DNA of 64,000 nucleotides from an uncultured Paracoccaceae bacterium. Lineage in GTDB: Bacteria > Pseudomonadota > Alphaproteobacteria > Rhodobacterales > Rhodobacteraceae. Within the stretch, counting starts at the first letter, position 1, and the number at the start of each line of letters is the position of its first letter. The notes under the pieces were generated by a model. The model saw nothing but the letters and a program-made list of their open reading frames with translations, had not been told where the DNA came from and did not search any database. Location: contig CANMQX010000002.1 in assembly GCA_947500135.1 (NCBI GenBank), positions 186,001-250,000 on the forward strand, given 5' to 3'. The translations under genes and the position numbers were made by a program. Positions 36,281 to 45,090 of the stretch are shown here, one piece after another.

Positions 36281-38266
36281 ATGACCACCGAAACGATGAC
36301 AAATGCACCTGCAACAAATGAACAGATGCGCAATGATGACACGGCCCCATCGCGCACGCCCCATGTGAATGCGCAGCAGTACAAGTCACTCTATCAGGAA
36401 TCGCTGACGGACCCAGATGCGTTTTGGGCCGAACAAGGCAGGCGGCTTGACTGGATCAAACCTTTCACCAAGGTCAAAGATGTGGATTTCACCCTTGGCC
36501 AGGTCTCTATCAAGTGGTTCGAGGACGGCGTTTTGAACGTCTCCGCCAATTGTATTGATCGGCATTTGGAAACACGCGATGACCAGACCGCGATCATCTG
36601 GGAACCCGACGATCCAAACGACACAGCCCTGCACATCACCTATAAGGACCTGCATCGCAGCGTCTGCAAGATGGCCAATATCTTGGAAACACTCGGCGTG
36701 CGCAAAGGCGACCGGGTTGTGATCTACCTGCCAATGATCCCCGAAGCGGCCTATGCCATGCTGGCCTGTGCGCGGATCGGGGCAATCCATTCCATCGTTT
36801 TCGCCGGTTTCTCGCCCGACGCTTTGGGCGCGCGGATCAACGGTTGTGACGCCAAACTGGTGATCACAGCGGATGAGGCGCCGCGTGGCGGCCGCAAGAC
36901 CGCGTTGAAATCGAACACCGACGCGGCACTCCTGCATTGCGACGACCGGGTCAAATGCCTTGTCGTCAAACGCACCGGCGGGCAAACCACATGGACCGAC
37001 CGCGACTACGATTACAACGAAATGGCGCTGGAGGCTGATGACTACTGCGCCCCCGCCGAGATGAGCGCTGAAGACCCGCTCTTCATCCTCTACACCTCCG
37101 GCTCCACCGGGCAGCCCAAGGGTGTGGTGCATACATCCGGCGGCTACCTGACCTACGCGGCGATGACGCATGAACTGGTGTTCGACTACCATGAAGGCGA
37201 TGTGTTCTGGTGTACCGCCGATGTCGGCTGGGTCACCGGGCATAGCTATATCGTCTATGGACCGCTGGCCAACGGCGCCACAACAATCATGTTCGAAGGC
37301 GTTCCGACCTATCCTGACGCGGGCCGGTTCTGGGCAGTGTGTGAAAAGTACAAGGTGAACCAGTTTTACACCGCCCCCACCGCAATCCGCGCCTTGATGG
37401 CGGCCGGCAACGGTCCCGTAGAATCCTATGATCTGTCGGATCTGCGGGTGCTCGGGACCGTTGGCGAGCCGATAAACCCCGAAGCCTGGAACTGGTACAA
37501 CGACATTGTGGGCAAAGGAAACTGCCCCATCGTCGATACATGGTGGCAAACCGAAACCGGTGGGCACCTGCTGACACCCCTGCCCGGCGCAACGGAGCTG
37601 AAACCCGGCTCTGCTCAGCAACCCTTCTTCGGGATCGTGCCCAAGGTGCTGGACCCGCAATCGGGGGAAGAGATCACAACAACCCAAGCCGAAGGCGTGT
37701 TGGTCCTGGCGGACAGCTGGCCCGGTCAAATGCGCACCGTCTGGGGCGATCATGAACGGTTCGAAAAGACCTATTTTAGCGACTATAAGGGCTACTATTT
37801 CACCGGCGATGGCTGCCGCCGTGATGCGGATGGCGACTACTGGATCACCGGGCGGGTTGATGATGTGATCAACGTCTCCGGCCACCGGATGGGCACGGCA
37901 GAGGTGGAAAGCGCGCTTGTCGCTCATGCCAAAGTGGCTGAAGCCGCTGTCGTTGGCTACCCGCACGCGATCAAAGGGCAAGGCATCTACGCCTATGTGA
38001 CACTGATGAATGGGGAAACCCCATCTGACGCGTTGCGCAAAGAACTCGAAACCTGGGTGCGCAGCGAAATCGGGCCCATCGCCAAACCTGACCTGATCCA
38101 ATGGGCACCCGGCCTGCCAAAAACCCGTTCGGGTAAGATCATGCGCCGCATCCTGCGTAAGATTGCAGAGGATGATTTTGACGCGCTTGGCGACACATCA
38201 ACGCTCGCCGAACCTGCGGTGGTCGATGATCTGATCGCCAACCGCATGAACCGGGAGGACGCGTAA
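36281..38266 (+). CDS. acs: Acetyl-CoA synthetase (AMP-forming)
   Basis: A 661-residue enzyme that joins acetate, ATP and CoA to acetyl-CoA, AMP and pyrophosphate. Motifs are the P-loop [40 protein letters not shown] and the regulatory lysine K619 in TRSGKIMRR, which is acetylated by Pat-type enzymes in other bacteria. The last base of its stop is the first base of adk (TAATG). Confidence 0.97.
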   Translation: MTTETMTNAPATNEQMRNDDTAPSRTPHVNAQQYKSLYQESLTDPDAFWAEQGRRLDWIKPFTKVKDVDFTLGQVSIKWFEDGVLNVSANCIDRHLETRDDQTAIIWEPDDPNDTALHITYKDLHRSVCKMANILETLGVRKGDRVVIYLPMIPEAAYAMLACARIGAIHSIVFAGFSPDALGARINGCDAKLVITADEAPRGGRKTALKSNTDAALLHCDDRVKCLVVKRTGGQTTWTDRDYDYNEMALEADDYCAPAEMSAEDPLFILYTSGSTGQPKGVVHTSGGYLTYAAMTHELVFDYHEGDVFWCTADVGWVTGHSYIVYGPLANGATTIMFEGVPTYPDAGRFWAVCEKYKVNQFYTAPTAIRALMAAGNGPVESYDLSDLRVLGTVGEPINPEAWNWYNDIVGKGNCPIVDTWWQTETGGHLLTPLPGATELKPGSAQQPFFGIVPKVLDPQSGEEITTTQAEGVLVLADSWPGQMRTVWGDHERFEKTYFSDYKGYYFTGDGCRRDADGDYWITGRVDDVINVSGHRMGTAEVESALVAHAKVAEAAVVGYPHAIKGQGIYAYVTLMNGETPSDALRKELETWVRSEIGPIAKPDLIQWAPGLPKTRSGKIMRRILRKIAEDDFDALGDTSTLAEPAVVDDLIANRMNREDA

Positions 38267-38952
38267 TGGATGGCGCGCGCAAACCGCAAACCCCACCCGT
38301 TCTGATCCTGCTGGGGCCACCCGGCGCTGGCAAAGGAACACAGGCCCGGATGCTGGAGGACCAGTTCGGCCTCGTGCAACTGTCCACAGGTGATCTGTTG
38401 CGCGCCGCTGTGGCCTTCGGGTCAAAGGCGGGCAAAGCCGCCAAGACTGTGATGGAAGCCGGCGATCTGGTCAGTGATGACATCGTCATCGCCATCCTGC
38501 GCGACAGGCTGGCGGCACCTGATTGCGCAAAGGGCGTGATCCTTGATGGCTTCCCACGCACAACGGCACAGGCGGAGGCGCTTGATCAGATGCTTGGTGA
38601 AACCGGACAACAGATCAACGCGGCGATCCTGCTGGAAGTGGACGACGTCAAAATGGTCGTGCGCATCGCCGGGCGGTTCACCTGCGGGGCTTGCGGCGAA
38701 GGATATCATGACGAGTTCAAGCAACCCAAAACGGCGGGAATCTGCGACAATTGCGGGGCAGAACAGATGACACGGCGGGCCGATGACAACGCCAAAACCG
38801 TGATGTCACGGCTTGATGCATATCACGAACAAACCGCACCGCTGATCACATATTACGACGACAAAGGCGTGCTGCGCCGCGTCGACGCTATGAAAGACAT
38901 CGCCACGATCCAAAACGCATTGGCGACGCTCACCGAAAACATCATGGCCTGA
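38266..38952 (+). CDS. adk: Adenylate kinase, zinc-lid type
   Basis: A 228-residue long-form adenylate kinase. Walker A GPPGAGKGT is at residues 17-25, the AMP site has DGFPRT near residue 94, and the lid has four cysteines C140, C143, C160 and C163, the pattern that binds zinc. It interconverts AMP plus ATP and two ADP. Coupled by overlap to acs, it would remove the AMP that acs makes. Ribosomal operons usually carry the housekeeping adk, so this may be a second copy; that cannot be tested here. Confidence 0.93.
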   Translation: MDGARKPQTPPVLILLGPPGAGKGTQARMLEDQFGLVQLSTGDLLRAAVAFGSKAGKAAKTVMEAGDLVSDDIVIAILRDRLAAPDCAKGVILDGFPRTTAQAEALDQMLGETGQQINAAILLEVDDVKMVVRIAGRFTCGACGEGYHDEFKQPKTAGICDNCGAEQMTRRADDNAKTVMSRLDAYHEQTAPLITYYDDKGVLRRVDAMKDIATIQNALATLTENIMA

Positions 38953-38980
38953 GACCACAAAAACAAAGGAGGAACGCCAA

Positions 38981-39262
38981 ATGGCGGAACAATCAACACA
39001 TGCCAAGGCCGCCGAAGATGGGGCGGGTTACTGGGCTGCAAATGTCAGGATCATCGTGATCAGCCTGATCATCTGGGCACTAGTGTCCTTTGGCTTCGGA
39101 ATCCTGCTGCGACCACTGTTATCGGGGTTTGCGGTGGGCGGAACCGACCTTGGGTTCTGGTTCGCACAACAAGGGTCGATCCTCGTCTTTCTCGCGCTGA
39201 TCTTTTTCTACGCGTGGCGGATGAACAGGCTCGACCGTGAATATGGCGTCGAGGAGGATTAA
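38981..39262 (+). CDS. DUF4212 small subunit of sodium:acetate-type symporter
   Basis: A 93-residue protein with two membrane segments (IIVISLIIWALVSFGFGIL and ILVFLALIFFYAWRM) ending in NRLDREYGVEED, the DUF4212 profile. DUF4212 genes lie directly before the large SSS symporter, as here (three bases apart). AAGGAGG precedes the ATG. Confidence 0.9.
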   Translation: MAEQSTHAKAAEDGAGYWAANVRIIVISLIIWALVSFGFGILLRPLLSGFAVGGTDLGFWFAQQGSILVFLALIFFYAWRMNRLDREYGVEED

Positions 39263-39265
39263 GCG

Positions 39266-41065
39266 ATGGACCAGTTTACACTTAACCTGCTGTTTGTAGG
39301 CGCAAGTTTTGCGCTCTATATCGGCATCGCGGTCTGGGCTCGGGCCGGGTCGACCTCCGAATTCTATGCCGCTGGCCGGGGTGTACACCCTGTCACCAAC
39401 GGCATGGCCACTGCGGCGGACTGGATGTCTGCGGCCTCCTTCATCTCCATGGCGGGGCTGATCGCCTTTACCGGTTATGACAACTCATCCTTTCTGATGG
39501 GCTGGACCGGCGGCTATGTGCTTTTGGCGCTGCTTCTGGCCCCTTACCTGCGGAAATTCGGCAAATTTACAGTGTCCGAATTCATCGGTGACCGGTTCTA
39601 TTCACCCACCGCGCGTATGGTCGCTGTGATCTGTCTTATCGTTGCGTCGACGACATATGTGATTGGTCAGATGACAGGGGTCGGCGTGGCCTTTGGTCGG
39701 TTCCTGGAAATTTCGAACACAGCCGGTCTGCTGATCGGGGCTTGTGTCGTGTTTGCCTATGCCGTGTTCGGCGGCATGAAAGGGGTGACCTATACTCAGG
39801 TCGCACAATATGTCGTGCTGATCATGGCCTATACGATCCCGGCTGTGTTCATCTCACTGCAACTGACTGGCACGCCGATCCCGGCACTTGGTCTGTTCAG
39901 CGAAACCACCGCAACAGGTGGCGAAGGCAGCGTGTATCTCTTGACCAAGCTTGATCAGATCGTCACCGATCTTGGTTTTGCCAGCTATACAGAGGCGCAT
40001 AAGGACAACCTGAACATGGTGCTCTTTACCCTGTCGCTGATGATCGGGACCGCCGGTTTGCCCCATGTGATCATGCGGTTCTTCACAGTCCCCAAAGTGT
40101 CTGATGCACGCTGGTCGGCTGGCTGGGCACTGGTGTTCATCGCACTTTTGTATCTGACTGCCCCTGCGGTTGGGGCCATGGCGCGGCTGAACATCACAAA
40201 CCTGATGTGGCCAAACGGTACGGGCGGTGACGCGGTTGCTGTGCAAACCATCGAAACGGCACCTGAATATGACTGGATGCTGACATGGCAGAAAACCGGC
40301 CTTCTCGATTGGGAAGACAAGAACGGCGATGGCCTGATCCAGTACTATAATGACGGGTCCGATGCGATGGCCGAAAAGGCTGCGGCAAACGGTTGGGAAG
40401 GCAATGAACTGACCAATTTCAACCGCGACATCCTGGTGCTGGCCAACCCCGAGATCGCAAATCTGCCCGGCTGGGTGATCGGTCTGGTGGCAGCAGGTGG
40501 CCTTGCGGCGGCGCTGTCCACGGCGGCAGGTCTCCTGCTGGCGATCTCTTCGGCGGTGTCACATGACTTGCTCAAGGGTCAGTTGACGCCCAACATGTCC
40601 GAAAAGGCCGAGCTGATGTCGGCCCGGATCGCCATGGCGGTCGCCATCGGTGTGGCCACATTCCTGGGGCTGAACCCTCCGGGATTTGCGGCGCAAACCG
40701 TGGCGCTGGCATTCGGACTGGCAGCGGCGTCAATCTTCCCTGCTTTGATGATGGGTATCTTCTCCAAGCGCGTGAACAATGTGGGCGCCGTGGCGGGGAT
40801 GCTGTCAGGGCTGATCTTCACCCTAGTCTACATCTTCCTGCACAAGGGCTGGCTCTTCATCGCGGGGACGAACTCTTTCCCTGACACGGTTGACGGCTCG
40901 CTATTCGGGATCCAGTCCACCGCAATCGGTGCGATTGGGGCGATCATCAACTTCGGCGTGGCTTATGGCGTCTCGATGATGACCAAGGACACCCCGCAAG
41001 AGATCAAGGATCTGGTCGAAAGCGTGCGTATCCCTGCTGGTGCAGGCACTGCGGTCGATCACTAA
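39266..41065 (+). CDS. Sodium:solute symporter (ActP/VC_2705-like)
   Basis: A 599-residue SSS-family transporter with about 13 membrane segments. The N-terminal region has the family stretch YIGIAVWARAGSTSEFYAAG and MATAADWMSAASFISMAG; AALSTAAGLLLAISSAVSHD lies before the last third. A polar insertion around residues 350-380 (WEDKNGDGLIQYYNDGSD) is usual for this subgroup. It probably carries acetate or a similar short acid, given acs and the DUF4212 partner. Confidence 0.93.
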   Translation: MDQFTLNLLFVGASFALYIGIAVWARAGSTSEFYAAGRGVHPVTNGMATAADWMSAASFISMAGLIAFTGYDNSSFLMGWTGGYVLLALLLAPYLRKFGKFTVSEFIGDRFYSPTARMVAVICLIVASTTYVIGQMTGVGVAFGRFLEISNTAGLLIGACVVFAYAVFGGMKGVTYTQVAQYVVLIMAYTIPAVFISLQLTGTPIPALGLFSETTATGGEGSVYLLTKLDQIVTDLGFASYTEAHKDNLNMVLFTLSLMIGTAGLPHVIMRFFTVPKVSDARWSAGWALVFIALLYLTAPAVGAMARLNITNLMWPNGTGGDAVAVQTIETAPEYDWMLTWQKTGLLDWEDKNGDGLIQYYNDGSDAMAEKAAANGWEGNELTNFNRDILVLANPEIANLPGWVIGLVAAGGLAAALSTAAGLLLAISSAVSHDLLKGQLTPNMSEKAELMSARIAMAVAIGVATFLGLNPPGFAAQTVALAFGLAAASIFPALMMGIFSKRVNNVGAVAGMLSGLIFTLVYIFLHKGWLFIAGTNSFPDTVDGSLFGIQSTAIGAIGAIINFGVAYGVSMMTKDTPQEIKDLVESVRIPAGAGTAVDH

Positions 41066-41073
41066 AACAAAAC

Positions 41074-41101
41074 GGGCCAGCAGCCATCCGGTTGCTGGCC
41101 C
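41074..41101 (+). other. Strong hairpin between the symporter and the DUF294 gene
   Basis: GGGCCAGCA (41074-41082) and TGCTGGCCC (41093-41101) pair perfectly, and the stem goes on inward with a G-T and two more pairs around a four-base loop. No T-run follows, so it is more likely an mRNA-stabilising or partial stop element than a full terminator. Confidence 0.5.
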
Positions 41102-41121
41102 TCCCCCGGTGGGAGACGCAG

Positions 41122-42945
41122 ATGACCGACACGGCATTTTTATTCCTCAAGGGGCTGCACCCTTATGACGCCTTGCCCGACGCGGCGTTTGCTGCGTTGA
41201 TACAGGACGCAACCGTGCAGGATTACCCCGCTGGCGCGGCCATCTACGCCCTCGGCGAAACGCTTGACGGGCTTTACATCATCGAAAGCGGTCAAATCGC
41301 CATTCACGATGAAAACAACCATCAGATTTCTCTGTTACAGCGGGAAAACTCTTTCGGCGAACGCGGGCTGCTGCGGGACGGAAACGCCGCCACCTCCGCC
41401 CGGGCGCAAACAGATAGCCGACTTATCTGCGTCCCAACCGCGCTTTTCCACAAACTGCGCGCCGACCAGGAAGCTTATCGCAAATTCTTCGACAGAACCC
41501 GCACCGAAGCCAACAACGCAAACAGTGCCTTTGACCTGACCCGCGTGCAGGTCGAAACACTGATGGTGGCTGATCCGGTCACCTGCACCCCCGGCATGAC
41601 GATCAAAAGCGCGGCCCAGAAAATGCGCCACGCCCATATCTCGTGCCTCTGTGTCACCAACCGCAAGAAACTGACCGGCATCGTCACTATCCGGGACCTC
41701 TCCGGCAAGGCGCTTGCACAGGGCCTGCCGCATGACACCCCCGTCAGCGCGGTCATGACGCCAGACCCGCGCACCCTGCCCCCATCCGCCATCGGATCAG
41801 ACGTGCTGCACATGATGATGGAACACCGGCTGGGGCATCTGCCCATTGTCGAGGGGGGCAAGCTCGTCGGCATCGTCACCCAAACCGATCTCACCCGGTT
41901 TCAGGCGTCCAATACGGCGGGTTTCGTCGCCGATGCGGCACAGGCTGACAGCATCGACGCGCTGGCGGGCGTCACCAAACGCATCCCCAACCTGCTTGTG
42001 CAACTGGTCGCCGCAGGCAACCGGCACGACGTGGTGACCCGGATGATCACCGATATCGCCGATGTGGTCACAAGGCGACTGCTGCACATGGCCGAGGAAA
42101 AATACGGGGCACCCCCGGCCGGCTACGCCTGGCTCGCCTGCGGATCACAAGGACGACAGGAACAAACCGGGGTGTCCGACCAAGACAATTGCCTTATCCT
42201 AGAGGATGACATAAGCGAAACCGCCCTCGCCTATTTCGAACCGTTCGCGCAATTCGTCAGCGATGGGCTCAACGCCTGCGGCTATGTCTACTGCCCGGGC
42301 GACATGATGGCGACAAACCCGCGCTGGCGGCAGCCGATATCGGTCTGGCGGGACTATTTCCAACACTGGATGAATAACCCCAGTAAAGAGGCGCAGATGC
42401 TCGCCTCCGTCATGTTTGACCTGCGGGTGATCGGCGGGGATGCTAAACTCTTTGACGGGCTTCAGACCGAAACGCTGGCAGCAGCATCCGACAATTCAAT
42501 CTTTACCGCCCATATGGCCAGCAACGCATTAACGCATCAGACACCGCTGGGTCTGCTGCGCGGGCTGGCCACAATCCGATCTGGCGAAAACCGGAACACG
42601 GTTGATATGAAACATAGCGGGGTTGTCCCTGTGGTTGATCTGGGGCGGATGTACGCGTTGCAAGGCAATCTGGACGCGGTGAATACCCGCGCCCGGCTGC
42701 AAGCGGCCATGGCAGGCAAGGTGATCAGCCCATCAGGCGGGCGCGACCTGCTGGACGCCTATGATCTAGTGGCGCAAACGCGATTGGACCATCAGGCGCG
42801 GCAAATCAAGTCGGGCAAGGCACCCGACAATTTCCTGCCCCCGGCAACGCTATCCGCCTTTGAACGCAGCCACCTGCGCGACGCGTTTGTAGTGATCAAG
42901 ACAATGCAATCCGCCCTGATGCAAGGACGGGGTATCTTGGGGTAA
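41122..42945 (+). CDS. cNMP-binding / CBS / DUF294 nucleotidyltransferase-like protein
   Basis: A 607-residue protein with four parts: a cyclic nucleotide-binding domain (about 15-125; ETLDGLYIIESGQIAIHD and FGERGLLRDGNAATSARAQT), a CBS pair (about 150-270; MVADPVTCTPGMTIKSAAQK and AVMTPDPRTLPPSA), a GlnD-like nucleotidyltransferase domain with G341-S342 and the metal-binding D353-x-D355 (GSQGRQEQTGVSDQDN), and a DUF294 C-terminal helical domain. All catalytic residues appear present. The start at 41122 follows GGGAG. Such proteins are often found near acetate symporters; their substrate is unknown. Confidence 0.9.
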   Translation: MTDTAFLFLKGLHPYDALPDAAFAALIQDATVQDYPAGAAIYALGETLDGLYIIESGQIAIHDENNHQISLLQRENSFGERGLLRDGNAATSARAQTDSRLICVPTALFHKLRADQEAYRKFFDRTRTEANNANSAFDLTRVQVETLMVADPVTCTPGMTIKSAAQKMRHAHISCLCVTNRKKLTGIVTIRDLSGKALAQGLPHDTPVSAVMTPDPRTLPPSAIGSDVLHMMMEHRLGHLPIVEGGKLVGIVTQTDLTRFQASNTAGFVADAAQADSIDALAGVTKRIPNLLVQLVAAGNRHDVVTRMITDIADVVTRRLLHMAEEKYGAPPAGYAWLACGSQGRQEQTGVSDQDNCLILEDDISETALAYFEPFAQFVSDGLNACGYVYCPGDMMATNPRWRQPISVWRDYFQHWMNNPSKEAQMLASVMFDLRVIGGDAKLFDGLQTETLAAASDNSIFTAHMASNALTHQTPLGLLRGLATIRSGENRNTVDMKHSGVVPVVDLGRMYALQGNLDAVNTRARLQAAMAGKVISPSGGRDLLDAYDLVAQTRLDHQARQIKSGKAPDNFLPPATLSAFERSHLRDAFVVIKTMQSALMQGRGILG

Positions 42946-42969
42946 GATAGGAAATGGGGAGGAGGGTCT

Positions 42970-43491
42970 ATGCTATTTGAACTGATCGGCACAATCGCAG
43001 CCGGTGCAGCCGCCGCATTGCTGGTCTGGGCGCTCAACCGGACGCTCAAGGGGCGGTTGCCAAAATGGCTGATCCCGGTGGCGGCGGGTGCCGCTATGAT
43101 CGCCGCCACTGTCTCCAGCGAATATAGCTGGTATGACCGCAGCGTCGCCACGATGCCGCAGGGCATGGTCGTGGCACAAACCGTCGAAGAAACAGCCTTT
43201 TACCGGCCATGGACCTATGCCTGGCCTTTCACCTCACGCTATGTGGCGGTTGACCGGCAAAGCACACGCACCCACCCGGACCAACCAGACCAGCGGATTG
43301 TCGATCTGGTGTTCTACGGGCGCTGGACGCGGACAGCAAAGGTGCCGATGCTGTTTGACTGCGCGGAAAACAAGCGCGCCGACGTGGTTGACGGGATCAC
43401 CTTCAGCGATGAGGGCGCGGTCATGGATGCGCAATGGTTCCCTCTGGACGCAGACGATCCGGTGCTCAGGACCGCGTGCGAGGTGACCTGA
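42970..43491 (+). CDS. Membrane-anchored protein of unknown function
   Basis: A 173-residue protein with two N-terminal membrane segments (LIGTIAAGAAAALLVWALN and WLIPVAAGAAMIAATVSS) and a soluble rest that starts EYSWYDRSVATMPQGMVVAQ. AGGAGG precedes the ATG and its stop is one base from the exonuclease gene. I do not recognise the family. It lies between the DUF294 and exonuclease genes. Confidence 0.75.
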   Translation: MLFELIGTIAAGAAAALLVWALNRTLKGRLPKWLIPVAAGAAMIAATVSSEYSWYDRSVATMPQGMVVAQTVEETAFYRPWTYAWPFTSRYVAVDRQSTRTHPDQPDQRIVDLVFYGRWTRTAKVPMLFDCAENKRADVVDGITFSDEGAVMDAQWFPLDADDPVLRTACEVT

Positions 43492-43492
43492 C

Positions 43493-44890
43493 ATGGCACA
43501 ACTCAGCCTGCGCCTGCGCGTCTTCCTCTTCTTTGGGCTCATCGGCATGGGCGGGGTCTGCGTTGTGCTGGCAGCACTTTTGCTGGGCTACCGGCAGTTG
43601 GGCAATCCAGACGCATTGTCATCTTTCATGACAGTGGGGATTTTCGCAGGCTTCGGCCTACTGGCACTGGCCACATTTGTCTGGCGGCTTTTCGACGAAA
43701 ACATCAGCAAACCGATCGAGATTCTGGCCGCCCAGTTCCGGCTGCGTGCCAATACGGGCATTGATGCGACAATCGATGAAAAAACTGCGAAATATCTGGG
43801 CGATCTGGCACCCGCCGCCTGTGCGATCAACGAAAAGCTGGGGGATGCATCCCGCATCACAGCTGAACAGGTCGCGCAACGAACCGCACGGCTGGAACAA
43901 CAGCGGGCACAAATACTGCGCATTCTGTCTGATATCCCCGTGGCCGTGATCGTGGCGACACCGGATCATCAGATCGTGCTTTATGACGGGCAAGCCGCCG
44001 ACCTTATGGAACAAGAGGCCCCTGCCCGATTGAACGGATCGGTCTGTGATTATCTTGATAAACAGACGCTCTGCACAGCACTCAGCACAATGCGGGACAC
44101 CGGCACCAAACGCCGGGCGATCACGATCAAGGGCAAATCGGGGGCGACATATTCCGGTCATATCCGCATCTTTGACGATACAGAGGCCTACACATTAATG
44201 CTCGAACCGCTTGACCCGGATGCCGCACGACCGCTGGTCTATGATTTTGATTTGCTGGAAAAGAACCAACATAGCGACCTCTACGAAACGCCGCTGCGCG
44301 ATCTGACCTTCGTGGTGTTTGACAGCGAAACAACCGGGCTCGACCCCGACAAGGATGATGTCGTGCAACTTGGGGCGGTGCGGATCGTCAACGGGCGGAT
44401 CATCAAGGCAGAGGTTTTCGATACGCTCGTCAATCCCCGCCGACCGATTCCGGCGCAATCCAGCAAGGTACACGGGATCACCGATAGCATGGTTGCTAAG
44501 GCGCCCGATTTTGACGCAGCGCGCAACGCCTTTCAGGCTTTCGTCGCAGACGCGGTATTGATCGCCCATAACGCGCCCTTCGACATGGCATTCCTGAACC
44601 AGCAATCCGCGCCGGACGCGCCACGCTTTGGCAACGCCGTCATGGACACGGTCCATCTGTCCGCGATCATCTTTGGCGGCTCAGCCGTGCATACGCTTGA
44701 TGCATTATGCGACAGGTTGCAGGTAAAGATACCCGACCACATGCGCCACACAGCAGGCGGTGATGCGCTGGCGACAGCGCAAGCCTTTGTCGCGATGCTG
44801 CCGATTCTCGAAGCTCGCGGTCTTTCAACATTCGGGCACGTCCGGGCAGAGGCTCTGCGGCATCGCCGTATCTTGCAAGTACAGGACTAG
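43493..44890 (+). CDS. Membrane-tethered DEDDh 3'-5' exonuclease (DnaQ-like)
   Basis: A 465-residue protein. Two membrane segments lie at about 11-30 and 45-65. A HAMP- or coiled-coil-like stretch (residues 70-150) leads to a PAS-like domain (150-250; SDIPVAVIVATPDHQIVLYD). The C terminus is a DnaQ/epsilon-type nuclease with D277 and E279 (VFDSETTGLDP), D364 (HNAPFDMAFL), H419 and D424 (HTAGGDALAT). All five catalytic residues of the DEDDh family are present. It is the last gene of the acetate run; a sensor-controlled nuclease is inferred from the layout. Confidence 0.9.
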   Translation: MAQLSLRLRVFLFFGLIGMGGVCVVLAALLLGYRQLGNPDALSSFMTVGIFAGFGLLALATFVWRLFDENISKPIEILAAQFRLRANTGIDATIDEKTAKYLGDLAPAACAINEKLGDASRITAEQVAQRTARLEQQRAQILRILSDIPVAVIVATPDHQIVLYDGQAADLMEQEAPARLNGSVCDYLDKQTLCTALSTMRDTGTKRRAITIKGKSGATYSGHIRIFDDTEAYTLMLEPLDPDAARPLVYDFDLLEKNQHSDLYETPLRDLTFVVFDSETTGLDPDKDDVVQLGAVRIVNGRIIKAEVFDTLVNPRRPIPAQSSKVHGITDSMVAKAPDFDAARNAFQAFVADAVLIAHNAPFDMAFLNQQSAPDAPRFGNAVMDTVHLSAIIFGGSAVHTLDALCDRLQVKIPDHMRHTAGGDALATAQAFVAMLPILEARGLSTFGHVRAEALRHRRILQVQD

Positions 44891-45090
44891 GGCGCAGCAA
44901 AGCTTAACGCCACTTTTACGTTTCACCGCACGCTGCGTTTATCACGGCCCATCGTGCGCAGGGGTCCGACGTTTTGCCGACGTGGCGCCGACGCTTTGCA
45001 GACCGTGCAAAATCACTGATTTGTCAGCGTTAACACATGATTCGCCAGATCGGCGCAATCAGGGCCCGCGCAACACCACCGACCGTTGCG

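Noticed and set aside
36386..38101. A 571-codon open frame on the minus strand opposite acs
   Set aside because: It mirrors acs, which has unmistakable motifs. Long antisense frames are common in GC-rich DNA, and the product shows no known motif and no ribosome site.
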